A stretch of DNA of 64,000 nucleotides from CATOSK01 sp034423195. GTDB taxonomy: Bacteria; Chloroflexota; Dehalococcoidia; Lucifugimonadales; UBA3495. Location: assembly GCA_034423195.1 (NCBI GenBank), contig DAOUIZ010000047.1, positions 49,368 through 113,367 of the forward strand. The letters are read 5' to 3'. The stretch's first letter is position 1. Every line of letters begins with the position of its first letter. Under the pieces are notes generated by a model, which saw only the letters and a list, made by a program, of their open reading frames with translations, searched no databases and had not been told where the DNA came from. The translations under genes were made by a program, and so were the position numbers. This document shows positions 24,751-33,820 of the stretch, piece by piece.

Positions 24751-26085
24751 TTGAGTTTTTCCTTTCAACCCAACCGCATGGTGCCGCGACCCCGGGGAGT
24801 GTTCTACGGGTGGTGGCTGGTGCCGCTGACCGGCTGCGTGATGACCCTGGCAACGGTGCCGCTGTATCACGCGATGACGGTGTGGTCGGTGGCGCTGGAA
24901 AGCCAGTTCGGGTGGAGCCGGGGGCAGCTGGGCATGGCCCTGACCCTGACCAGGGTGGAGGGCGGGTTGATGGGGCCCATCGAGGGCTGGCTGACGGACA
25001 AGCTGGGCACCCGCCGGATGGTGCTCATCGGATTTCTCATCCTGGGGGTCGGCTTCCTCATCTTCTGGCGGGTGGACAGCCTGTGGATGTTCTACCTGGC
25101 GTTTATCGTGATGGCGCTGGGGCAGGGGTTGGGAAGCTGGCTGCCCATGATGACCTGCATGAACAACTGGTTCGCGCGGCGGCGGTCGACGGCCATGGGC
25201 TGGGCCAACGTGGGCGGACGGCTGGGCGCGCTGCTGCTGGTGCCGGCCATCGCCTGGTCGGTGGACCCGACGCAGGACCGGATCGGGTGGCAGATGACGG
25301 CCCTGATCCTGGCAGTGGTCATCCTGCTTGCGGCGGTCCCCTTGTCCCTGGCGATACGCAACCGCCCCGAGGACTACGGGATGCTGCCGGACGGCGACCA
25401 GCGGGAAAGGCCGGCACGGCAGGAGACCCGCTCGGCGGGTCCGGCCCGAGCCGCATCGGGAGATTTGACGGCGGCCCAGGCCATCCGGACGCCGGCCTTT
25501 TGGCTGATTGCCTTCGGGCACGGGTTCACTTCGATGGTCATCCTGGCCATCATGACCCACCTCGGGCTGCTGGTGAAGGACGCAGGGTTCGACGTTCAGA
25601 CCACCGGGTGGATCGTGGCGGTGTACACCGCGGTATCCATGGCGTTCCAGCTCCTGGGCGGATACCTGGGAGACCGGGCTCCGAAGAACATTGTCCTGTT
25701 CGCCTTCACGTCGCTGCAGGCCGGGGCGGTGGTTATGCTGACCTTTGCCTCGACGCTGCCCATGTTCTACACCTTCGCGGTGCTGTTCGGCGCGGGATTC
25801 GGGGGAAGGAACCCGCTGACCACGGCCATCCGGGGGGAGTACTTCGGGAGGGCGTCCTTTGGGAAGATCCTGGGTCTGTCCACTGTGCCGATGAACATAC
25901 TGCTGCTGGCGTCCTCGCCCTTTGCGGGTTACATGTGGGACATCTACGGCAACTACACGGCGGCGTTCCTCATCCTGGCGGGTTTCAACTTCCTGGGAGG
26001 AGTGCTGTTCCTGTTCGCCAAACGGCCGCGCGTCTCTCGACCGGCGGCGGCTCCGGAAGCGGCGGCTGCGGGCGGAAGCGCCTAG
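24751..26085 (+). CDS. Major facilitator superfamily transporter
   Basis: 444 aa with 12 predicted membrane helices in two halves joined by a polar loop (about 200-240, GDQRERPARQETRSAGPARA). The loop-2/3 motif is GWLTDKLGTRRMVLIGF, the MFS signature. TTG 24751 follows AAAGG at proper spacing; ATG 24778 is the other candidate start and lacks a ribosome site. Resembles OFA/monocarboxylate-type MFS members. Direction and substrate unknown. Confidence 0.88.
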   Translation: MSFSFQPNRMVPRPRGVFYGWWLVPLTGCVMTLATVPLYHAMTVWSVALESQFGWSRGQLGMALTLTRVEGGLMGPIEGWLTDKLGTRRMVLIGFLILGVGFLIFWRVDSLWMFYLAFIVMALGQGLGSWLPMMTCMNNWFARRRSTAMGWANVGGRLGALLLVPAIAWSVDPTQDRIGWQMTALILAVVILLAAVPLSLAIRNRPEDYGMLPDGDQRERPARQETRSAGPARAASGDLTAAQAIRTPAFWLIAFGHGFTSMVILAIMTHLGLLVKDAGFDVQTTGWIVAVYTAVSMAFQLLGGYLGDRAPKNIVLFAFTSLQAGAVVMLTFASTLPMFYTFAVLFGAGFGGRNPLTTAIRGEYFGRASFGKILGLSTVPMNILLLASSPFAGYMWDIYGNYTAAFLILAGFNFLGGVLFLFAKRPRVSRPAAAPEAAAAGGSA

Positions 26086-26138
26086 CAACTATCGGCAGAT
26101 TTCCTTGACAGGGAAAGGCCGGAGACTATAATCGGACG

Positions 26139-26256
26139 GAGCCTGCAAGGAGCCTTGGACAAGTTACCCACCCCGGCGACGGAGCAGGCGACCCTTGGAG
26201 CCTGCAAGGAGCCTTAGACAAGTTACCCACCCCGGCGACGGAGCAGGCGACCCTCA
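26139..26256 (+). repeat. Two tandem copies of the GACAAGTTACC palindromic repeat
   Basis: Two 59-bp units (26139, 26198) with only about four differences. In each, GCCTGC and GCAGGC 49 nt apart close a stem around the constant core AAGGAGCCTT(A/G)GACAAGTTACCC. Related copies are at 33376, 38674 and 60450. They lie in the gap before the PQQ-propeller gene. Confidence 0.85.
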
Positions 26257-26371
26257 AACCAGCGTTCCCATCCCCCGACCTGCCTTTGATTCGAACCAAC
26301 TGTCCATCTGCCCCGGACGGGCGCTTATTCCGGCAGTGCAGGTGCGACGATTCTTCCGGTGCGCTATCGCT

Positions 26372-27817
26372 ATGGACAGCGGAACCCAACCCCGTTCCGA
26401 CCCCCTGACCGAACTCGTAAAGCTGTGCCGGTACTGCGGTCACGTCAACGCCGTGGACGAGACCGAGAGATGCGCGGGGTGCGGCTCCTTTTCCGGCCTG
26501 ACGACCGTCCCCCGTCCCCAGGGGGAGGCGCGCGGGCGGCGGGTGCGGCTCAACCTGCGAATACACCGTTCAATTCCCATCGGAGTAACGGTGGCGGTGG
26601 TGCTGGCGCTCGGATTGTGGGTTTTCTGGGATGCCCTGGGACTGACGCCGGACCCTCCTCCCCCTTCTACGTCATTGTCGGCGACGGCCACGGCGGAATC
26701 GTGGCCGCTGGAGCGCCGGGATGTGGGCAACTCCGGGTCCTCTCCGGCCGTCGTGTCGGGGGAACCATCGCTGAAATGGACTTTCCAAACGGACAAGGCG
26801 CTGGTCTCGCCCCCGGCGGTGTACCAGGGAAGGGTATTCCTGGCCACGGAGGACGGGCGGGTGGTGGCGCTGGACGCCGGGTCGGGGGGTCTGGTCTGGG
26901 AGTATTCCTCGGGAGCGCCATCCAGCTCGACGCCGGCCATCGCCGGCGACCTGATGTTCTTCACCCTGAAGCCGGGAGTGCTGATCGCGTTGGAACATGC
27001 GACGGGAAGACTCCGCTGGGAAAAGAAGTTTGACGATCCGGTGTTGGCGTCTCCCATCGTGGCAGAAGGGACCTTGTTCATCGGAGCGGCGGACAACCTG
27101 CTGTACGCTCTGGATGCAGTCACCGGGGAGGAGCTGTGGACGTTCCAGACCGGAGGATGGATTACGGAGCCGGTCTCCTACATAGACGGAATGGTAGTGG
27201 CGGCATCCCAGAGCAGCCGGGTCCACGTCCTGGAGGCGAATACTGGACGGGAGCAACTGGTCTACAACGCCGGACGGGGGAGGGGGTCTCCGGGGGCGCC
27301 AGCGGTTGAGGGGGGCCGGGTCTACTTCGGCTCATACGGAGGGCGGGTCTGGGCCATTGACCGGGGGGAAACATCCCGCTTCTGGGACGGGGCCTCCCTC
27401 TTCTGGAAGACCAACTTCTACGTTTGGGGCTTGACGAACAGGCCTCCGGTGCAGCGGGCGAGTGTGTGGGCGCAGGACCTGGGCGGCGAGGTCTCCTACT
27501 CTCCGGCAGTGGCTGGGGAGACGGTTTACGCGTCCAGCCAGTCGGGCCGGGTGTCGGCATTCGAGCTCGGTACGGGCGGGGAAGTCTGGACCACGGTCCT
27601 GGAGCAGAAGGTCACGTCGGCGCCGTCGGTGGCCGATGATACGGTGCTGGTCGGGACGGAAACGGGCGTCCTGGCCGCGCTGGACGCCGGGTCGGGGGAA
27701 ATGCGGTGGCAATTCCCCACCGGCGGGGCGATTACCGGGAGTCCGGTGGCCATCGGCAACACCGTCTACGCCGCGTCCCACGACGGCAAGCTCTACGCGC
27801 TGGATACGGCGCGATAG
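26372..27817 (+). CDS. Zinc-ribbon, membrane-anchored PQQ-type beta-propeller
   Basis: 482 aa from ATG 26372. Residues 15-40 hold a zinc ribbon CRYCGHVNAVDETERCAGC, then a basic stretch and one membrane helix (about 66-86, IPIGVTVAVVLALGLWVFW). The rest is a PQQ/YWTD-like propeller of about 7-8 blades, each with the Asp-Ala-x-(T/S)-Gly-x-x-x-W turn (for example ALDAGSGGLVWEY and ALDAVTGEELWTF). It is likely a scaffold with the ribbon in the cytoplasm and the propeller outside. An upstream in-frame reading from 26195 starts inside the repeat and is not used. Confidence 0.85.
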   Translation: MDSGTQPRSDPLTELVKLCRYCGHVNAVDETERCAGCGSFSGLTTVPRPQGEARGRRVRLNLRIHRSIPIGVTVAVVLALGLWVFWDALGLTPDPPPPSTSLSATATAESWPLERRDVGNSGSSPAVVSGEPSLKWTFQTDKALVSPPAVYQGRVFLATEDGRVVALDAGSGGLVWEYSSGAPSSSTPAIAGDLMFFTLKPGVLIALEHATGRLRWEKKFDDPVLASPIVAEGTLFIGAADNLLYALDAVTGEELWTFQTGGWITEPVSYIDGMVVAASQSSRVHVLEANTGREQLVYNAGRGRGSPGAPAVEGGRVYFGSYGGRVWAIDRGETSRFWDGASLFWKTNFYVWGLTNRPPVQRASVWAQDLGGEVSYSPAVAGETVYASSQSGRVSAFELGTGGEVWTTVLEQKVTSAPSVADDTVLVGTETGVLAALDAGSGEMRWQFPTGGAITGSPVAIGNTVYAASHDGKLYALDTAR

Positions 27818-27943
27818 CAGCCGCGTCGCCCGAGCGGCGCAGACCCTCCCACAAGCCAAGTCCTGCCCCATATCCCGCGCCGCAACGTTCCGCGCCTGGG
27901 ACTGGGATGACTTTTCCTGCCGCGGCAGTCTATTCCATAAAGG

Positions 27944-27970
27944 TTGACACGCTGGCAATGATAGTATAAA
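27944..27970 (+). promoter_or_regulatory. Promoter for the oligopeptide ABC operon
   Basis: TTGACA (27944-27949), 15-nt spacer, TATAAA (27965-27970); spacing slightly short. It leaves a leader of about 195 nt. The 355-bp gap 27818-28172 is A+T-richer and has no credible gene. Confidence 0.45.
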
Positions 27971-28172
27971 TTGCCGCAAATAATATTCGGCATACGTACA
28001 TCTCCACCGCATATACATTCCTAAACTTTCCCAATTCCGAGCATGATATTCCCAATACCAACGTAAAAACCTGATATTTGCCACGTAACCAGCAATGCCG
28101 GTTGCGCTTTAGGCCCCTGGCGCCGGACCCGAATTGGTCAAGACCCCTTACCGACACACAGGAGGAGGCACC

Positions 28173-30089
28173 ATGAAGTTTCACCGGCCCTGGTTACCCA
28201 AAGTACCGATTTCCATTGCGATGGCATTATCGTTAGTGTTTGCCCTGGCCTGCGGGACGGCGGCGGAAACTCCTGTAGACAGCCAGCCGGCCGAACCCGC
28301 TCCCGCGGCGCAACAGCAGCAACCGGCAGCCGCTCCGGCGGACACGGCGATGCAGCAAGACGAGCCGGCGCAGGCTCCTGCCGCTTCTTCGGGCTCGTCC
28401 GCTCCGGCAGCCCCGGCAGCGGCCGCGGAACCGACGGCCGCCCCGGTGGTGGCAGCCACCCCGGTGCCGGGCGTCTACGAAGCAGAGGTCCCTGAGTGGG
28501 TGAGCATCGGTGCCGGAAAGCACTACAACGGGACCATTGACTTCGTCCACCGGGCCAACCCGGGCTTCCTGGACCTGCACTATGGGGCCAGTTCCACGAC
28601 GGTGCTGCTGCCCTCCGGTCCCAGGTTCAACCAGCTGCTCCAGTATGACCCTACCAACCCGTCGCAGATCATCGGCGACTTGGCGGAGAGCTGGGAGGTG
28701 TCGCAGGACGGCCTGACCCTGACCTTCAACATCCATGAGGCCAACTGGCAGGATGGAGAGCCGGTCACCGCCGATGACATTGTGTTCAGCCTGGACCGGA
28801 TGTCAGAGGAAGGGGTGACCCGGGGGCGAGTGACCGCCATCCGCGACTTCTACGAGCATGGCACCGCGACGGCGGTGGACGACCGCACGGTGGACATGCC
28901 GCTGAAGTTTGCCTCGTCAACGGCCCTGGGCTGGCTGGCGGTGGACTACTACAAGATTTACGCCCGTCACGTCGTGGAGACCAAGACCCAGGACGAGCTG
29001 AACTGCTGCTTCGAGAACAACGTGGGATCGGGGCCGTGGAAGTTCAAGAACTGGAAGAAGGGCGACTCGTGGGAGTACGAGCGGAACGACGATTACTTCA
29101 TGGACCCCATCCCCTTCTATGATGGTTTCCGGGTCTTCGTGATCGAAGACGCGGCCCGGCGGCTGGCCAGCATGAAGACCGGACAGGTCCATGCCTGGCT
29201 GGTGATGGGTGGCACCACCCTTCATGACATGCTGCAGGTGCAGAAGGAGACGGATGGGAAAATGCGGGCGGTGGCCAGCGGCGCGGGCAGCGTGCGCGGG
29301 TTCTGGATGCACATCAATAAGCCTCCCTTGGACGACCCGAGAGTCCGCAAGGCGATCTACCTGGCCATGGACCGGAACGAGATCGCCGAAATCGCCGCTG
29401 CCGGCGAGGGTATCTTGGGCAACTACTTCCCGCCCGGATATGCCGAGACCGATGAAGAAATCATGGCTCTGCCTGGGTTCCGGTACAACGCCGACGGGAC
29501 CAAGCTGGCCGACGACCTGACGGAAGCCAGGCGGCTGCTGACCGAGGCAGGATACGGCGACGGGTTCGAGCTCACCTTCAACGTGGACCAGGCCAAGCAG
29601 AGCCGCACCGAGGCTGAGCTGGTCGCCGCCCAGCTGAAGGACAAGCTGAATATAGACGTCACGCTGCAATCGCAGGACCGGGCCACCTTCTACGCCAACC
29701 TGCGGGATGCCAGCCACAACCTGAGCATCATCGGCACCGGGTTGTACTTCCTGGAGCCGCAGACGGTGCTGGTGCAGTGGTACGCCAAGGACACCCTGCG
29801 CAACCCCCACAACTGGGAACACCCCAGGATCAACGAGTTGATGCAGGCGGAATCCAGGGAGCTGGACGCTGAGAAGCGCCGGGGCTATTACCAGGAGATG
29901 GCCGAGATTCTCAACGAGGGTGAGGGTCACTACATCGTCCTGTACTGGCAGGGCCGGGCCGGCGCTATCGATTACCGCATCCAGAACTTCCGGCCGCCCT
30001 ACCATCCCCACACCATCTGGCGGTGGGACCAGATCTGGTGGGACGAGAACGCTACACCGGCCGGCGGAGACGCTCCCCCGATCCGGTAG
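28173..30089 (+). CDS. ABC transporter substrate-binding lipoprotein, family 5
   Basis: 638 aa from ATG 28173, with GGAGGAGG just upstream. Lipoprotein signal with lipobox FALAC (Cys at about 26), followed by an Ala/Pro/Gln linker up to about residue 105. SBP_bac_5 features: GPWKFKNWKKGDSWEYERND and the KPPLDDPRVRKAIYLAMDRN hinge region. It binds oligopeptides or similar solutes outside the cell for the permeases that follow at 30243 and 31284. Distinct from the paralogue at 10373. Confidence 0.94.
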   Translation: MKFHRPWLPKVPISIAMALSLVFALACGTAAETPVDSQPAEPAPAAQQQQPAAAPADTAMQQDEPAQAPAASSGSSAPAAPAAAAEPTAAPVVAATPVPGVYEAEVPEWVSIGAGKHYNGTIDFVHRANPGFLDLHYGASSTTVLLPSGPRFNQLLQYDPTNPSQIIGDLAESWEVSQDGLTLTFNIHEANWQDGEPVTADDIVFSLDRMSEEGVTRGRVTAIRDFYEHGTATAVDDRTVDMPLKFASSTALGWLAVDYYKIYARHVVETKTQDELNCCFENNVGSGPWKFKNWKKGDSWEYERNDDYFMDPIPFYDGFRVFVIEDAARRLASMKTGQVHAWLVMGGTTLHDMLQVQKETDGKMRAVASGAGSVRGFWMHINKPPLDDPRVRKAIYLAMDRNEIAEIAAAGEGILGNYFPPGYAETDEEIMALPGFRYNADGTKLADDLTEARRLLTEAGYGDGFELTFNVDQAKQSRTEAELVAAQLKDKLNIDVTLQSQDRATFYANLRDASHNLSIIGTGLYFLEPQTVLVQWYAKDTLRNPHNWEHPRINELMQAESRELDAEKRRGYYQEMAEILNEGEGHYIVLYWQGRAGAIDYRIQNFRPPYHPHTIWRWDQIWWDENATPAGGDAPPIR

Positions 30090-30242
30090 CGGAACCGGAC
30101 CAATAGCGCGGGGAGGCCCGATGCAAACGGGTCTCCCCGCCTGGCACAAAGGCTTCGACAACGCATTGACCACGCCCCGTCCCGGCTGGTTCCCGGGATG
30201 GGGCAATCGCTAACCGGCACACCCTGAACCCGGGGAGGGAGT

Positions 30243-31202
30243 GTGAAAGAGTACATAGCCCGGCGATTCGTCTTATTTATTCCAACCCTGCTGCTGACGA
30301 CGCTGATCGTCTTCGTCCTGTTCTTCTTGGTCCCGGGCGACACTGCGCTGTTCATCCTCACCGGCGAGGAAGGCGCGGGAGCGGTGACCGAGGAGGACAT
30401 CGCCAAGCTGCGCAGTGAACTGGGGCTGGACCGTCCCATCCACATCCAGTACTTCTCATGGGTGTGGGGCATCCTGCAGGGCGACTTGGGCACGTCCATC
30501 TGGTACAAGACGCCGGTGATCGACGAACTGAAGGACAAGTTCGCGGTGACCGTTCAGCTGGCCGTGATGGGCATTATCCTGGCTTTCATCATGGCGGTTC
30601 CGCTGGGGGTGCTGTCGGCCGTGAAGCAGGACACGCTTCCCGATTACATTTGCCGGATAATCTCGCTGATCGGGATTGCGCTGCCGACCTTCTGGCTGGC
30701 GATCCTGATGATTTACGGGTTGGCATACTTCTTCAACTGGCTGCCGCCGCTGGGGTACGCCACGTTGTGGGAAGACCCGGTGCTGAACCTGAAGCAGTTG
30801 ATCTTCCCGGCGCTGGCCATCGCCTTCCATGACCTGGCGTTCACCGCCCGGGTGACGCGCTCGGCGATGCTGGAGGTGCTGCGGGAGGACTACGTGCGGA
30901 CGGCCCGCTCCAAGGGACTGCACGAGGTGTCGGTAATAGGACGGCACGCGCTGAAGAACGCAATACTGCCGGTGGTCACGGTTTCGGGATACCAGTTCGC
31001 CCGTCTGCTGGGCGGTGTGATTATCGTGGAGACCATCTTCGTCGTGCCCGGCCTGGGAAGGTTCCTCATCGAGAGCATAATCCACCGGGACTTTGTGGTG
31101 ATCCAGGCGGTGATCCTGCTGACCGCGGCGGTGGTGCTTGGCCTGAACCTGATCATTGACCTGTTCTACGGGGTGCTGGACCCCAGGATCCGCTACCAGT
31201 AG
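30243..31202 (+). CDS. ABC transporter permease (DppB/OppB type)
   Basis: 319 aa inner-membrane permease with six predicted helices. Residues 1-20 (KEYIARRFVLFIPTLLLTTL) match the OppB N terminus. The EAA coupling loop is near YVRTARSKGLHE, and VVETIFxVPGLG-like sequence (IVETIFVVPGLGRFL) follows. Start GTG 30243 has a GGGAGGG site. First permease of the transporter, 153 nt after the binding protein. Confidence 0.95.
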   Translation: MKEYIARRFVLFIPTLLLTTLIVFVLFFLVPGDTALFILTGEEGAGAVTEEDIAKLRSELGLDRPIHIQYFSWVWGILQGDLGTSIWYKTPVIDELKDKFAVTVQLAVMGIILAFIMAVPLGVLSAVKQDTLPDYICRIISLIGIALPTFWLAILMIYGLAYFFNWLPPLGYATLWEDPVLNLKQLIFPALAIAFHDLAFTARVTRSAMLEVLREDYVRTARSKGLHEVSVIGRHALKNAILPVVTVSGYQFARLLGGVIIVETIFVVPGLGRFLIESIIHRDFVVIQAVILLTAAVVLGLNLIIDLFYGVLDPRIRYQ

Positions 31203-31283
31203 GCCGCTACCAGTAGGCCAGGGACCGGCCTTCCGTTAATTTGACCGGGCCCAACCCGGGGCCCGGTCACAGGAGACGATTTA

Positions 31284-32201
31284 ATGCTGGAACAAGAAAC
31301 TGCCAGCGTCCGAACCGCAACCGGCCTGGGGGCCGCAGTCAAGACCCCGGCGGTGAATTCCTGGAACTGGACGGTCAGGTTCACCCGCACCAAGCCGCTG
31401 GGGGCGGTGGGCGGAGCAATAACCATTTTCCTGATCCTGCTGGCGATATTTGCTCCGTTGGCGGCCCCCTATGGGGCCAAGGAGACGCTGGGGCGGGAGA
31501 ACGTTCACCAGCCGCCCAGCGCCGGGTTCATCATGGGGACAGACCACGTGGGACGGGACGTGCTGAGCCGGGTGATATTTGGCGCGCGTATATCCCTGTA
31601 CGTGGGGTTCGGCAGCGTGATCATCGGGATGGTCATCGGCTTCGTCCTGGCCATCACCACCACCTACGCCGGGAAATACGTGGACCTGTCCTTCCAGCGG
31701 TTGGTGGACTCGATGATGGCGTTACCGGGTCTGATTATTGCCTTGGCCATCGTGGCGGTGCTGGGGTCATCGTTGCAGAACGTGATCATCGCCATCGTGA
31801 TTGGTATGCTGGCGCCGGTGGTGCGGACGGTCCGGTCCCAGGTGTTGAGCCTTAAGGAACTGGACTACGTGCTGGCGGCCACGGCCGTCGGCGCGTCGTC
31901 TAAGCGGATAATCTTCCGGCACATCGCGCCCAACTGTATGGCGATCGTGCTGGTGGTGGCGACCTACTACCTCGGGCTGGCGATTACCATCGAGGCTTCC
32001 CTCAGCTTCCTGGGCGTTGGGGTGCCGCCCGACGTTCCCAGCTGGGGCGGGATGCTGAAGCGGGCGGCGGAGGAGCACGTGCGGACGGCTCCCTGGGTGG
32101 CGATATTCCCCGGGCTGGCCATCTTCGTAGTCGTGTTCGGGTTCAACCTGCTGGGAGACGCCCTGCGGGACGTATTCGATCCCAAGCTGCGGCAGCGGTA
32201 G
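31284..32201 (+). CDS. ABC transporter permease (DppC/OppC type)
   Basis: 305 aa second permease. The OppC_N segment includes MGTDHVGRDVLSRVIFGARI (about 77-96); the EAA loop is YVLAATAVGASSKRIIFRHI; the last membrane segment is followed by GDALRDVFDPKLR, the usual C terminus. AGGAG precedes ATG 31284. No ATP-binding subunit genes follow; a strong terminator comes 40 nt after the stop. Confidence 0.95.
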   Translation: MLEQETASVRTATGLGAAVKTPAVNSWNWTVRFTRTKPLGAVGGAITIFLILLAIFAPLAAPYGAKETLGRENVHQPPSAGFIMGTDHVGRDVLSRVIFGARISLYVGFGSVIIGMVIGFVLAITTTYAGKYVDLSFQRLVDSMMALPGLIIALAIVAVLGSSLQNVIIAIVIGMLAPVVRTVRSQVLSLKELDYVLAATAVGASSKRIIFRHIAPNCMAIVLVVATYYLGLAITIEASLSFLGVGVPPDVPSWGGMLKRAAEEHVRTAPWVAIFPGLAIFVVVFGFNLLGDALRDVFDPKLRQR

Positions 32202-32242
32202 GCTGCCGCAACCCATCCGGCTCGGACGCCGGAGGAGGAGGG

Positions 32243-32276
32243 ACCGGGGTCTCCCAGCGCGGAGGCCCCGGTTTTT
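32243..32276 (+). terminator. Rho-independent terminator of the ABC operon
   Basis: 12-bp stem ACCGGGGTCTCC / GGAGGCCCCGGT (one T-G pair) with CAGCGC loop, followed by TTTT. It ends the operon right after the second permease gene. Confidence 0.88.
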
Positions 32277-32310
32277 GCTTGTCCGGGTGTCCGGGGTAAA
32301 GTCCGGCGGG

Positions 32311-33273
32311 CTAGGCGTTGGACTCGCGGAGTTCCCTTTCGGCGACGATGGCGACGTGGGCCAGGGTTTCGGCGTAGCGGTTGGAGAAGAGGCGTCCCAC
32401 CGATGCGTATACGCGGATGCCCAGTTCGGGTTCCCGGTAGCAGAGGTCCAGCAGCTCGGAGCGGGGGATTGCCAGCACCTGCATGTCGGTCAGTGCTCTT
32501 CCCGAGGTGACGAGGGTGCCGGAGCCAAGGAGGGTGGCAAGGGGGAACGCCTCGCCGGGAAGGGCAATGCGCACGGAGATTTCTCCGACCTCGGAGTGGG
32601 TGGTGAGGTGGGCCTCTCCCTCCAGGATGACATAGAGCTGGTCGCCGGACTCGCCGCCCAACCCGAGAGTGTCACCCGCGGAAACGGTGCTGACGGCGCC
32701 GATGGCTGCCACCTTGGCCAGCTGGTCATCGGAAAGGTCCCGGAAGACGTCCACCTGCTTGAGGATGCGGCAGTCGAAGGCGGCACCGGCGGCAGTCGGG
32801 TCCCCGTGCACGTACCCCTCCAGCTCATGGGACCAGAAGACCCGGACGTCGATGTCCGCCTTGCGCTGGACCTCCTTGGCGATGCTCGTCTTGACGTGGC
32901 GGGCCAGCAGCTTCCGGTCGTGAGTGTACATGGCAATGAGGTCGGCTCCTCCGGAGCGGGCGGCGCTGACGATGCCGTCGGACACGGAGTTGGAAACCGA
33001 GACCTCGCACCGCCAATTGCCGGAACCTCCCTCTCCACCGGAGCCTCCGAGGCGGCGGGAGACGGCCCTGAGGTATCCGAGGGCCTCGATGCGGTCGGCT
33101 TCTTCCTGTTGACTCCCCATGATGATGTGGCCGCCGACGCGCTGGGTCCTGGCTGGGGGGATTACCTGGAGCAGGATGACCTCGGCGCCGGGCTCCAGTT
33201 CTTCCCGGATCATGCCGAAGGTCTCTTCGGACTCGCGGGAACCGTCCAATGGGAGCAACACTCGTCGGTACAT
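32311..33273 (-). CDS. Universal stress protein fused to a cyclic-nucleotide-binding domain
   Basis: 320 aa. Residues 1-150 are a USP domain (YRRVLLPLDGSRESEETF at the N terminus, ADLIAMYTHDRKLLARHV near the C end). Residues about 170-290 are a CRP-type cNMP-binding domain (VFRDLSDDQLAKVAAIGA, SGDQLYVILEGEAHL, FPLATLLGSGTLVTSGRAL). No helix-turn-helix follows, so not a transcription factor. The ATG at 33273 is backed by GAGGAGG. It probably senses ATP/adenosine through USP and cAMP/c-di-nucleotide through the second module; both are inferences. Confidence 0.9.
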   Translation of the reverse strand: MYRRVLLPLDGSRESEETFGMIREELEPGAEVILLQVIPPARTQRVGGHIIMGSQQEEADRIEALGYLRAVSRRLGGSGGEGGSGNWRCEVSVSNSVSDGIVSAARSGGADLIAMYTHDRKLLARHVKTSIAKEVQRKADIDVRVFWSHELEGYVHGDPTAAGAAFDCRILKQVDVFRDLSDDQLAKVAAIGAVSTVSAGDTLGLGGESGDQLYVILEGEAHLTTHSEVGEISVRIALPGEAFPLATLLGSGTLVTSGRALTDMQVLAIPRSELLDLCYREPELGIRVYASVGRLFSNRYAETLAHVAIVAERELRESNA

Positions 33274-33375
33274 TTCGTGCCTCCTCGGTAGATATTGTCC
33301 GAAGTTTTCGTGCCGGAAAGGGGGTCTCCAGGGAACCGTTTGCCGGAGCGCCCAAGAGCCCGCCCCGAGCGAAGG

Positions 33376-33430
33376 CCAAGGAGTCTTAGACAAGTTGCCT
33401 ACCCCGGCGACGGAGGGTGCGACCCTTAGA
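33376..33430 (+). repeat. GACAAGTTRCC palindromic repeat, single copy
   Basis: GGCCAAGGAGTCTTAGACAA core with CGGCGACGGAGGGTGCGACC downstream, same order as 26139 and 38674. It lies upstream of the USP gene. 33431-33536 holds no gene. Confidence 0.75.
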
Positions 33431-33536
33431 GCTACCGGCGGGAATAAACTCCCCCCGCATCACCAGTCTATCACGCCGGGACGGACCGGGAGCGTCGAGG
33501 CGCTCATCCTGCCGGTCGGGTCACAGCCGCCGGGGG

Positions 33537-33740
33537 TCAGAGCAGGTTCTGCAGGCGGGAACGCAGAAACCTGTGGATGATGGACAGGGCGATGGCCTCC
33601 AGCAGAACGAACAGGACCGCCGAGGGGTCCCACCCGACGACGCCCAGGCCCAGGGCAGTGCCCGCCGCGGGCGGGTGCTCGGTGTTGGCCAGGCACCGGC
33701 GGGACAACACCGGCCCCGCTGGCAGTTGCGCTGTCAGTTG
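33537..33740 (-). pseudogene. C-terminal remnant of an HPP-family membrane protein
   Basis: About 68 codons with a natural stop, reading RRCLANTEHPPAAGTALGLG then a hydrophobic helix and a basic tail (HRFLRSRLQNLL). The EHPPAAGTAL motif is the HPP-family signature, found in transmembrane proteins of about 160-200 aa. The N-terminal membrane segments are absent upstream, where unrelated DNA begins. A fragment of an inactivated gene is the simplest reading. A short intact protein is possible, but no ribosome site was seen. Confidence 0.5.
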
Positions 33741-33820
33741 GCGGCGGCGGTTATAATGGGCTCGTACCTTTTCCAACCCCGAATATTCAAGCGACCTGAC
33801 CAACATACCGAGGTGTATCC

